DNA of 12,340 nt, from the NCBI GenBank assembly GCA_025927935.1, contig JAICKM010000126.1:1-12340 (forward strand), written 5' to 3'. Under the pieces are notes generated by a model. It saw only the letters and a list, made by a program, of their open reading frames with translations. It was not told the DNA's origin and did not search any database. The translations under genes were made by a program, and so were the position numbers. Source of the stretch: Chloroflexia bacterium (GTDB lineage Bacteria; Chloroflexota; Chloroflexia; QHBQ01; JADMIH01). Shown in pieces: positions 6,538-12,340 of this stretch; the stretch's first letter is position 1; every line of letters starts with the position of its first letter.

Positions 6538-7999
6538 TTCGGCCCCCGCGCATCGCAAATATGAGCTTCCTGCCTCCAACATCCTTCCAAAGAATATATA
6601 AACTTGCGGACCCCGCCAGCAAGGCGAAAGACAGTGCCACCGGCGTGCGATAATCGATAAGCCCAAAGAAAGGCATGATCCGGATGATCAGCGCTGCACT
6701 CAGAGCCGCCAAAAAGATAAGCGCGTTGCTACGCGCCCACACAAAACGGATCTCGCGACGAACGATGGTCCAGTTCACCAGGAAATGCACAATATAGGTC
6801 ATTAGAAAGCCGATCCCGAGACCAACCGTGCCAAACCATTGCATGCCGGCCCATGAAGTTAAGACCAGCATGAAGCCGGCGATAAACTCGGTGAGGAAGA
6901 GCACGTGCCCGCTACTGCGTGCCAGGATTACGTAACCCAGAGTCCAACTCGACAGCTTAAAGAGATCGCCGATCAGTTGCCATTCGAGCACATCCACCGC
7001 GGGCGCGAACTGTCGCGTATAAATGACAGCAATCAGCAGGGGTGTCAGGGCGAGCAGGCATAAGATAAGCGGAACACCGATTATTAACACCAGGCGATAT
7101 TGGTTGTTGACCAATCTTACTAACTCCAAGGGGTCCTCGCGAGCCGCAGAGATACGCGGAAAATAATCCTGGCCCATAGCGGTCAATAGAAATCCGAGAT
7201 AGCTAACCGACACGGTAATCGCGGCCCGGTAATACCCGACCACGTCGGCACCGAGCGTATGTAATACCAGCACCGGCATGAGCAATTGGACACCCGTGCC
7301 CACCAGCATGCTTCCCGTATAGGGCACGCCGAATTGCAGGAGCCTTTTAGAAGTGGGGAAAAGCTGTGCGTTCGAGGGGAGGGAACCAACCGGGCCGACC
7401 TCCTTGCGGACGAAATACTGCGCGACCAACCAACTGACCGCGGCACCTGCGATGAACGAAATGGTAATACCATCCATTCGCCACACCCAGATCAAACCAA
7501 CGTTCACAATGGTACTCGCAATGCTGGTCAAGACGGTGATTTTGGCTAATGTCTTGATCCGGTGGTGCGCGTTGAGAAAACTGATCGCCAGGCCCGAAGT
7601 CAAGTTAAGCAGTAACGCGGGACTCACGAGCGCCACGTTCATTGCGTATTGCGTGCTGCCGAGCATCAGTTGGCTAATGGGGCCGCTGAACACGATAAAA
7701 ACCAGGATGCCCAGGCATCCCAATATCCAGAGAAGGAGGCGGGCAGCTTTATAGAGAGTGGCAACTTCATCCAGATTCTGATCCGCCAGAGCGCCGGGCA
7801 CCAGACGAACAAGCCCGGTCCCAATACCCATCCCAACCAGCAAACTGGAAAAGCCCAATAAGCTCTGCAATAAGACCAGGAAACCAAGACCAGACGGTCC
7901 CAGGGCGACAGCATAGACTTTGGAGGAGATCAGCCCTAGCAAGACAGTAACAATTGAACTGCTGGCGAGCATCGCGGTGGCTTTAAGACTCGACAACAT
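6530..7999 (-). CDS. Wzx-type polysaccharide repeat-unit flippase (MOP superfamily)
   Basis: A 489-residue polytopic membrane protein with about 12-14 hydrophobic segments spread over its whole length. The N-terminus (MLASSSIVTVLLGLISSKVY) and the AVALGPSGLGFLVLLQSLLG stretch that follows are typical of Wzx/RfbX-like O-antigen translocases, in which a helix pair precedes a conserved GPxGxG-like turn. Length is normal. Its role is to flip the undecaprenyl-linked repeat unit across the inner membrane. It overlaps the upstream acyltransferase by 17 nt and the downstream GT2 gene by 8 nt, so the three are probably translationally coupled. The ribosome site before ATG 7999 is weak. Base composition is lower in GC than the flanking glycosyltransferase genes (about 57% in one line counted, against up to 75% in a unit A line), as often seen for Wzx genes, which diverge and are exchanged between lineages. 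Confidence 0.9.
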   Translation of the reverse strand: MLSSLKATAMLASSSIVTVLLGLISSKVYAVALGPSGLGFLVLLQSLLGFSSLLVGMGIGTGLVRLVPGALADQNLDEVATLYKAARLLLWILGCLGILVFIVFSGPISQLMLGSTQYAMNVALVSPALLLNLTSGLAISFLNAHHRIKTLAKITVLTSIASTIVNVGLIWVWRMDGITISFIAGAAVSWLVAQYFVRKEVGPVGSLPSNAQLFPTSKRLLQFGVPYTGSMLVGTGVQLLMPVLVLHTLGADVVGYYRAAITVSVSYLGFLLTAMGQDYFPRISAAREDPLELVRLVNNQYRLVLIIGVPLILCLLALTPLLIAVIYTRQFAPAVDVLEWQLIGDLFKLSSWTLGYVILARSSGHVLFLTEFIAGFMLVLTSWAGMQWFGTVGLGIGFLMTYIVHFLVNWTIVRREIRFVWARSNALIFLAALSAALIIRIMPFFGLIDYRTPVALSFALLAGSASLYILWKDVGGRKLIFAMRGGRNE

Positions 8000-8640
8000 C
8001 GAGATCTAGCCTTTCATACACAGAACCGACAATGCGCATCGGGTTGCCGATCACAATAGCCCCGGCCGGCACATCCCTGGCCACCACACATGATGCGCCG
8101 ATTACTGCGTCCTTACCGATAGTCACACCCTTGAGGATCATCACTCCCATACCGATCCACACATTGTCCTGAATCTCAACCGGTTTGCTAACACCTGCGC
8201 TGCCCCGTTGCCGCGGATCGAGTCCGTGAAAGTCTGAGTCTAATATGACGGTTCGTGCCCCGACCAGACAGCACTTACCAAGCCGCACACGCTTCACAGC
8301 GAAGATTTCCGTGCCGTTCATGATATTCGTTGCTTCGCCGATATGGATTACCGCTTCCTTCACCCGTGGTTGGATGAGGATCGGCAACGAATATGCCCCC
8401 GCCAGGCTATATCCGAATACAACGTTCTTCTCAACCACTACTTTGCCCCGCCCCTGAAACCGGACCGCATGATCAAAGCGAACCGACGAATCGAGCGCAG
8501 TACGTCCATCACTTGCAAGCACCTGCATGCGAAATTGCATCTTGCGCAGCCGCGATCCAAACCGATCCTTGACCCTAAGCGCGAGAAGGAGTAATAGTCT
8601 TAACTTTCGCATTATGCTACAATCCCTTACCCGAATCTGT
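6540..8640. other. Lower-GC core: flippase and small acyltransferase
   Basis: Hand counts give about 57% GC at 7621-7680 and 55% at 8281-8340, against 75% at 2401-2460. The change covers the Wzx flippase and the adjoining acyltransferase, while the flanking glycosyltransferase genes stay GC-rich. No insertion sequence, tRNA or direct repeat marks the borders. The likely reading is modular exchange of the repeat-specific part of the locus. A whole-window profile was not computed. Confidence 0.5.
7983..8612 (-). CDS. Left-handed beta-helix (hexapeptide-repeat) acyltransferase, WcaF/maltose-acetyltransferase-like
   Basis: A 209-residue acyltransferase of the LbetaH superfamily, probably O-acetylating a sugar of the polysaccharide with acetyl-CoA. 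The C-terminal half carries the hallmark features: DSDFHG (125-130) with the His expected to be catalytic, then WIGMGVMILKGVTIGKDAVI (152-171), GASCVVARDVPAGAIVIGNP (172-191) and MRIVG, the end of the coil. The first ~30 residues are basic with a Leu run (LRLLLLLALR), possibly an amphipathic membrane-associating helix and not a cleavable signal peptide. The start at ATG 8612 has AAGGGA 10 nt upstream. It lies 76 nt after the ketoisomerase gene, a looser gap than the overlaps elsewhere in the unit. Substrate is unknown. Like the flippase it is lower in GC (about 55% in one line) than the locus edges. Confidence 0.87.
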   Translation of the reverse strand: MRKLRLLLLLALRVKDRFGSRLRKMQFRMQVLASDGRTALDSSVRFDHAVRFQGRGKVVVEKNVVFGYSLAGAYSLPILIQPRVKEAVIHIGEATNIMNGTEIFAVKRVRLGKCCLVGARTVILDSDFHGLDPRQRGSAGVSKPVEIQDNVWIGMGVMILKGVTIGKDAVIGASCVVARDVPAGAIVIGNPMRIVGSVYERLDLDVVES

Positions 8641-8688
8641 TGTTTGCGGCAACCCCTCTAAAGCGCCTGTCATCCAGGAGCGGAGTCT

Positions 8689-9105
8689 TCAGTACATCGC
8701 CTTCACAGACCTGCGGTATTCCTCGTAGTCGCGATGATAATCCGCCTCGTTATAGTGCGCGCTCGCCAGCACCATATACACCGTGCCGGGATCGAAGTTG
8801 CCTTCGGAGGCCCAGATCATGGGAGGGATATAGAGGCCGAACCAGGGACGATTCAAATGTACCGTGCGCTGGTCGTCGCCATCATCAAGATGTACGTCTA
8901 GACTCCCGGAGAGACAGATGACGACCTGTTGGAGGGTTCGGTGCGCGTGCGCACCGCGGCTTTCACCGCTGGGAATATCATACACATAGAAGACACGCTG
9001 TACCTGAAAGGGAATATGCTGATCCCCTTCTACGAAAGTCAGATTACCGCGCTGATCGGTAATCTTGGGGAACTCGATGATCCGGCACTTTTCCAGCAAG
9101 CTCAA
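8689..9105 (-). CDS. fdtA: dTDP-4-oxo-6-deoxy-hexose 3,4-ketoisomerase (FdtA/QdtA family, WxcM-like cupin)
   Basis: A 138-residue single-domain cupin, full length for the family. It should move the keto group of dTDP-4-keto-6-deoxyglucose from C4 to C3, the first committed step toward dTDP-3-amino-3,6-dideoxyhexoses (Fuc3NAc or Qui3NAc types). Family signatures are FPKITDQRGNLTFVEG (12-27), RVFYVYDIP (37-45), GAHAHR (51-56) with the paired histidines His53/His55, CLSGSLDVHLDDG (64-76), LNRPWFGLYIPPMIW (84-98) and VLASAHYNEADYHRDYEEY (112-130). The start is a TTG (9105-9103) whose bases overlap the upstream stop as TTGA, with GAGG 10 nt upstream. No other start fits the conserved N-terminus. 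FdtA (galacto) and QdtA (gluco) products are not certain to be distinguishable; Arg19 leans to FdtA as I recall the family. Confidence 0.9.
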   Translation of the reverse strand: MSLLEKCRIIEFPKITDQRGNLTFVEGDQHIPFQVQRVFYVYDIPSGESRGAHAHRTLQQVVICLSGSLDVHLDDGDDQRTVHLNRPWFGLYIPPMIWASEGNFDPGTVYMVLASAHYNEADYHRDYEEYRRSVKAMY

Positions 9106-9830
9106 TTCTCGCGTACCTCGCGCACGAACCGGGCCGGAACCCCCATGACCACCGTGCCCGCCGGGACGCTTTTGGTTACCACGGCGCCGGCCCCCACCAG
9201 CGCCTGCGCGCCGATAGTTACATTAGGCAGCAGCAGGGCGCCTACGCCGATCAGGGCGCCATCCTCAATCGTCGGTCCGTACATGGAGCCTTCATCGAAT
9301 TCTTGGCGGCGCATGGAGTTATCGTTCGTCGTCAACACGCCCCCCGAAACAAACACATTATTCCCAACTTTCATATTCCCGGCCAGCCAGGAGTGATCCA
9401 TGATCTTCGTCCGATCCCCTATGGAGGTGTGATAATTGACCGTCACATGCCGGCCAATGACCGACCACGACCCGATACGGGATTGCTCACGGATCGAGGC
9501 CGCATCGCCAACCAGGGTGTGTTCGCCGATCTCAACGTCGTAATAGATTATGGCGTGCGGCCCGATGGACGAATGGGCGCCAATCATGACCCGCCGCTGA
9601 AACGTCACCGCGCGAGCCAACGCTCCCGCGCCTTTCGGTTCCTTGCCCACCACCGCGCCGGGAAATATCTCTACACCGTCGCCAATCACGACGCCGGGTT
9701 CGATGATCACATAGGGATGGATAATGACGTTGTTGCCGATTCTCACGTCCTGGCGAATAATCGCGAATTCACCAATTCGCACATCCCGACCCACCTCGGC
9801 AGTCTCCACGACGGCCAGCTTACTGATCAT
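9102..9830 (-). CDS. Hexapeptide-repeat acyltransferase, candidate 3-N-acetyltransferase of the amino sugar
   Basis: A 242-residue left-handed beta-helix acyltransferase, first gene of unit C. Nearly the whole protein consists of imperfect hexapeptide repeats (VRIGEFAIIRQDVRIGNNVI, VVIGDGVEIFPGAVVG, VMIGAHSSIGPHAII), interrupted by an ordered loop (KEPKGAGALARAVTFQR, 63-79). It ends in GVGALLLPNVTIGAQALVGA, VTKSVPAGTVVMGVPARFV. TTNDNSM (167-173) and the His146 region (TKIMDHSW) resemble active-site stretches of sugar N-acetyltransferases. Its direct coupling to the FdtA-like gene suggests it acylates the 3-amino group of a dTDP-3-amino-3,6-dideoxyhexose (FdtC/QdtC role); this is inference, and an O-acyl substrate is possible. 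Of two nearby ATGs, 9830 is preferred: GAGGG (9841-9837) sits 6 nt before it and abuts the ATG at 9836. Confidence 0.82.
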   Translation of the reverse strand: MISKLAVVETAEVGRDVRIGEFAIIRQDVRIGNNVIIHPYVIIEPGVVIGDGVEIFPGAVVGKEPKGAGALARAVTFQRRVMIGAHSSIGPHAIIYYDVEIGEHTLVGDAASIREQSRIGSWSVIGRHVTVNYHTSIGDRTKIMDHSWLAGNMKVGNNVFVSGGVLTTNDNSMRRQEFDEGSMYGPTIEDGALIGVGALLLPNVTIGAQALVGAGAVVTKSVPAGTVVMGVPARFVREVREN

Positions 9831-9959
9831 AGACATCCCTCGATATAAGTCCGAGAATTACCGGCAGGGGTGGCGGCACATATCTTCCGAGAGCACGTTC
9901 ATGCGGAAGGCGGGTGCCCGTTGCGGCTGCCTGATGCACGCCTGGAACCCGGTGGCAGA

Positions 9960-9989
9960 AGTATAAGTTACTTCCCCGGCCACCGTCAA
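9960..9989 (-). promoter_or_regulatory. Near-consensus sigma70-type promoter for unit C (minus)
   Basis: On the minus strand, the -35 box TTGACG (9989-9984, five of six) and the -10 box TATACT (9965-9960, five of six) are separated by 18 nt. The predicted start is near 9953, giving a leader of about 120 nt before the ATG at 9830. It would drive the five genes ending at 5551. Confidence 0.75.
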
Positions 9990-9993
9990 GTTC

Positions 9994-10034
9994 GGAGTCC
10001 CGGCGACTCCCTTTCGCTGCGTGCGGGAGACTCC
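9994..10034. repeat. Overlapping inverted repeats upstream of the unit C promoter
   Basis: GGAGTC (9994-9999) pairs with GACTCC (10005-10010) around a 5-nt loop, and CTCCC (10007-10011) can instead pair with GGGAG (10025-10029). GACTCC recurs at 10029-10034. The two pairings exclude each other. The cluster begins 4 nt upstream of the minus -35 box, so it is outside the predicted transcripts and more likely a DNA-binding site than an RNA structure. This is inference from position. Confidence 0.35.
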
Positions 10035-10081
10035 ACAGTTATACCATCCGTGGCTTCCCTGCCTACGGATACAGTTAGCGT

Positions 10082-10110
10082 TTGCAGAGAAGGGGCAGAT
10101 CAGGTAAACT
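10082..10110 (+). promoter_or_regulatory. Possible promoter for unit D (plus)
   Basis: TTGCAG (10082-10087) and TAAACT (10105-10110) are 17 nt apart. The -35 keeps only the TTG core and the -10 matches four of six, so it is weaker than the other promoters here. It is the best candidate for the two glycosyltransferase genes that start at 10193. The predicted start is near 10117. Confidence 0.45.
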
Positions 10111-10118
10111 GGGCCGGG

Positions 10119-10142
10119 ACATCGTCCGGGGCGGGACGATGT
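10119..10142 (+). promoter_or_regulatory. Leader stem-loop of unit D
   Basis: ACATCGTCC (10119-10127) pairs perfectly with GGACGATGT (10134-10142), giving 9 bp with a 6-nt GGGGCG loop. It lies at or within 2 nt of the predicted transcript start, so the mRNA could begin with this hairpin. TTGTTGCG follows, too short a T-run for a convincing terminator. The ATG at 10139 lies in its 3' arm, which argues against using that ATG as a start. Confidence 0.45.
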
Positions 10143-10180
10143 TTGTTGCGCCTGCCTGCATACGAGACGGGGCGGACGCC

Positions 10181-10184
10181 GGAG
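10181..10184 (+). promoter_or_regulatory. Shine-Dalgarno site deciding the start of the first unit D gene
   Basis: GGAG lies 8 nt before the ATG at 10193, the ideal spacing, but only 2 nt before the in-frame ATG at 10187. It therefore supports a protein beginning MRDVLFVG, which matches the usual GT4 N-terminus. Confidence 0.65.
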
Positions 10185-10192
10185 CAATGGTG

Positions 10193-11365
10193 ATGCGTGA
10201 CGTACTGTTCGTCGGACGATGGTTTCCCCCACTCGTCGGCGGCGTGGAAAATTATCTGTTCGAGTTGTACCGGCGCCTACCGGTGGAGCGCGCCGATCTG
10301 CTCCTGCCCGCCGAGTCCGGGGCGGCGGCCTTCGACCAGGCCCACCCGGAGCTACGCGTGATTCGCGTACCCCTCCCGGCGGGCGTATCGAGTGTGAGCA
10401 AGCGCGCGCTGGGTCCCCTGCTGGGGGTGGCCTTGCAGCGGCTGGTCCGGCCCGGCTATCGCCAGGTCCACTGCGGGCATATCCTGACCGGGGTCGCCGG
10501 CTACCTGGCGAAGCGGATCTGGGGCCGGCCCTACATTGTGTTCACCTACGGCGCCGAACTCACCCGGGAAGGGCTGGGCGCGTTGAAGCGGACGGTGCTG
10601 CGCAACGCGACCGCGGTGATCACGATCAGCCGCTATACGACCGAGCAGGCGCTGCGGCTGGGCGTGCGACCGGGCCGCGTGGTGGTCATCGCACCCGGCG
10701 TGGACAGCGCGCGCTACCGCCCGGATCTGGACGGCACGGCCATTCGCGCCCGCCACCACCTGGGCGAGCGCCCGGTGCTGGTGACGGTGGGGCGCCTCGC
10801 GCCCACAGCGCAGTACAAGGGGCACGACACCGTCATCAAGGCGCTCCCCGCGATCCGCCGGCACGTGGGCGAGGTCGCCTACCTCGTCGTGGGCACGGGG
10901 CCAGACCAGCCCCGGTTGGAGGCCCTGGCCACGCAGGTGGGCGTGAGCGCGCATGTCGTCTTTGCCGGCTACGTATCCGACGCAGAGTTGCCCAGCTATT
11001 TCGCCGCCGGCGATGTGTTCGTGATGCCCAATCGCGTCGATCCGCTGGGCAAGGGCGAAGCGACCGAGGGCTTCGGCATGGTCTTTCTCGAAGCCGCGGC
11101 TTGCGGGCTGCCGGTGATCGCCGGGAACAACGGTGGGGCGCGCGATGCGGTGGTCCATGAACAAACCGGCCTGCTGCTCGACGTGCCGGATGCCGCCCAT
11201 GTGGCCGAGGCCGCCGGTTGCCTGCTCACCGACCGCCCGCTGGCCCGCCGCCTGGGCGCTCAGGGCCGGGAGCGCGTACTGCGCGAGTTCACCTGGGATC
11301 GCTCCGCCGCCCGGCTCGCCCGGCTGATTACGCTGCTGAACCAGCGGCATTTGAAGAGGATCTAG
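10193..11365 (+). CDS. GT4-family glycosyltransferase (PimB/mannosyltransferase-like)
   Basis: A 390-residue GT-B retaining glycosyltransferase. The N-terminal domain has FVGRWFPPLVGGVENYLFEL (6-25) with the GGVE loop typical of GT4 enzymes, then VHCGHILTG (92-100) and YGAELTREG. The donor domain starts near 194 (PVLVTVGRLAPTAQYKGHDT) with Arg201 and Lys209. VVGTGPDQPRLEAL (232-245) precedes the EX7E motif at Glu292 and Glu300 (EGFGMVFLE), followed by AAACGLPVIAG. The EGFGMVFLEAAACG segment is the form seen in PimB-like mannosyltransferases, but donor identity is not established. Upstream in-frame starts at 10082, 10139 and 10187 fall in the promoter, the leader hairpin or too close to the ribosome site, so 10193 is chosen. 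The next gene follows after 9 nt. Confidence 0.9.
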   Translation: MRDVLFVGRWFPPLVGGVENYLFELYRRLPVERADLLLPAESGAAAFDQAHPELRVIRVPLPAGVSSVSKRALGPLLGVALQRLVRPGYRQVHCGHILTGVAGYLAKRIWGRPYIVFTYGAELTREGLGALKRTVLRNATAVITISRYTTEQALRLGVRPGRVVVIAPGVDSARYRPDLDGTAIRARHHLGERPVLVTVGRLAPTAQYKGHDTVIKALPAIRRHVGEVAYLVVGTGPDQPRLEALATQVGVSAHVVFAGYVSDAELPSYFAAGDVFVMPNRVDPLGKGEATEGFGMVFLEAAACGLPVIAGNNGGARDAVVHEQTGLLLDVPDAAHVAEAAGCLLTDRPLARRLGAQGRERVLREFTWDRSAARLARLITLLNQRHLKRI

Positions 11366-11374
11366 ACTATCACC

Positions 11375-12340
11375 ATGGCGACAAGTTCCCCGGCCCCACC
11401 GCCGCCCGCCGGCCCACCAGGCGCCGGCACGCTCAACCTCACCTGCATCCCGTTCCACGACTGGCGCAAGTGCCAGCGCGAGGGCTTCCGCACCCGCGAT
11501 GCCCACTTGATCCGCGCTTTCGCCCGCGACCCGCGCGTGCGCCGAGTGCTGGTCGTTGACCGGCCGCTGTCGGTACCGGAAATGGCCCGGCACCGCAGCC
11601 GGCAGTGGCGCGTGCGCGGCCCGCAGAGCGTCCGGCTGGGACCGGGCGTCGCGCTGACGCGGTTGGAGCGCAAGATTTTCGTGCTCGATATCCTGATGCC
11701 GGATGTGCGGGCCGTACTCACCGAGCGGCACGCCTGGTTCTGGAATGTCATGGGCCGGCGCCGCGTCGCCGAGGCGGTGAGCACCGCGCAGCAGCGGCTT
11801 GGTTTCGCCCACACGGCTCTGGTGCTCTCCAACCCCCTCTATGCGCCCCTGGCGCCGCTCGTGCGGCCGGACGTGCTGGTCCTCGACGCGGTGGATAACC
11901 TGCTGCAACATCCCGAACTGGCGTATGTCTATCCGCAAATCGCTCAAGGGTACGAGATGCTGCGGCGCGACGCCGATCTAATCTTCACTACCGGGGAGCC
12001 GTTGCGTGAGTTTCTGGGAGAAGGGCGCGACCGGGTCTGGTTTGTGCCCAACGGCGTCGATCTGCGACAGTTCCAGCCGAACGCCCCGCACCCGATCCCC
12101 GCCGACCTGCGCCCGCTGCCCCGCCCCATCGTGGGCTATTCCGGCAAGATGCAAGAGCGCATCGACATCGATCTAGTGCGGGCCGTAGCCACTGCGCTCC
12201 CGGAAGTCAGCTTTGTATTTATCGGCCAGATTCTCAATCGCGCCTGGATGGAGCCGCTGTATAGTGTGCCCAACATACACTTCCTGGGCGATAAACACTA
12301 CGCCCAGTTACCCGATTACCTGGCCGCGTTTGACGTTTGC
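11375..12340 (+). CDS. GT4/GT1-type glycosyltransferase, N-terminal part
   Basis: The first 322 residues of a GT-B glycosyltransferase that runs off the right edge with no stop in frame. After a Pro-rich, low-complexity N-terminus (residues 4-18) it has VLVLDAVDNLLQHPELA (167-183), a variant of the acceptor-domain motif found in TuaH/WcaI-like enzymes, then DADLIFTTGEPLREFL (199-214) and VPNGVDLRQF (224-233). The donor domain follows with IVGYSGKMQERIDIDLVRAV (252-271), FVFIGQI and FLGDKHYAQLPDYLAAFDVC to the edge. The EX7E region lies outside the window. The ATG at 11375 is chosen. AAGAGGA at 11354-11360 is a good ribosome site but 14 nt away, slightly long. The gene is in the same reading frame as its upstream neighbour, separated by the TAG at 11363-11365 and three codons. 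Confidence 0.85.
   Translation, partial: MATSSPAPPPPAGPPGAGTLNLTCIPFHDWRKCQREGFRTRDAHLIRAFARDPRVRRVLVVDRPLSVPEMARHRSRQWRVRGPQSVRLGPGVALTRLERKIFVLDILMPDVRAVLTERHAWFWNVMGRRRVAEAVSTAQQRLGFAHTALVLSNPLYAPLAPLVRPDVLVLDAVDNLLQHPELAYVYPQIAQGYEMLRRDADLIFTTGEPLREFLGEGRDRVWFVPNGVDLRQFQPNAPHPIPADLRPLPRPIVGYSGKMQERIDIDLVRAVATALPEVSFVFIGQILNRAWMEPLYSVPNIHFLGDKHYAQLPDYLAAFDVC

Larger units (their letters stand above)
9831..10192. other. 362-nt divergent intergenic control region
   Basis: The gap separates the minus-strand unit C from the plus-strand unit D. It holds a near-consensus minus promoter (9960-9989), an overlapping inverted-repeat cluster (9994-10034), a weaker plus promoter (10082-10110) and a 9-bp stem-loop (10119-10142). 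I see no further gene; the open frames here have no recognisable protein features. Confidence 0.75.

Noticed and set aside
6538..6666. Upstream extension of the GT2 gene to 6666
   Set aside because: The extra 43 residues overlap the flippase coding region. The GT-A domain begins normally at the ATG 6537, with a ribosome site just before it.
10352..11947. A 531-codon open frame on the minus strand, antisense to the two unit D glycosyltransferases
   Set aside because: It spans both plus-strand genes. Its translation is His/Arg/Gln/Gly-rich with no domain, as expected for an antisense frame in GC-rich DNA. The plus-strand frames carry intact GT4 motifs.

Overview
This window is a block of a cell-surface polysaccharide (capsule, exopolysaccharide or O-antigen-like) locus from a GC-rich bacterium. 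It holds twelve protein genes, two of them cut by the window edges. The products fit a Wzx/Wzy-type pathway: glycosyltransferases, a Wzx-type flippase, the N-terminus of a Wzy/WaaL-like membrane protein, two chain-length (PCP/Wzz) proteins, and sugar-tailoring enzymes including a FdtA/QdtA-type dTDP-sugar 3,4-ketoisomerase. The style of the proteins and the GC bias suggest Chloroflexota, but this is an impression without a marker gene and should be held loosely. I see no rRNA, tRNA, CRISPR array, transposase or attachment site.

Layout. Unit A (minus, about 3584 to beyond position 1) encodes two GT4 glycosyltransferases, a short kinase-less PCP protein and the start of a polymerase/ligase. Its promoter, TTGACA-18-TATAAT at 3591-3620, is a perfect sigma70 consensus. 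Unit B (plus, about 3911-5528) encodes one long kinase-less PCP protein and ends at a strong intrinsic terminator at 5489-5528. Unit C (minus, about 9953 to 5551) encodes a hexapeptide acyltransferase, the FdtA-like ketoisomerase, a second hexapeptide acyltransferase, a Wzx flippase and a GT2 glycosyltransferase. Unit D (plus, from about 10117 to beyond the right edge) encodes two GT4-type glycosyltransferases. Units A/B and C/D are divergent pairs; B and C converge at the terminator.

How the genes work together (inference from families): nucleotide-sugar precursors, one probably a dTDP-3-acylamido-3,6-dideoxyhexose, are joined on a lipid carrier by the GT2 and GT4 enzymes. Wzx flips the repeat unit and the Wzy-like protein polymerises or ligates it. 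One or both PCP proteins would set chain length. Not seen here: an initiating phosphoglycosyltransferase, an outer-membrane exporter, a PCP-associated tyrosine kinase, the aminotransferase expected after FdtA, and RmlA/RmlB. They presumably lie elsewhere.

The best second-look points are a lower-GC core (flippase plus small acyltransferase), stem-loops near the 5' ends of three predicted transcripts, the incomplete amino-sugar pathway, and two kinase-less PCP proteins of very different size. I did not find clear evidence of an undescribed system; the window reads as an ordinary but informative polysaccharide locus.
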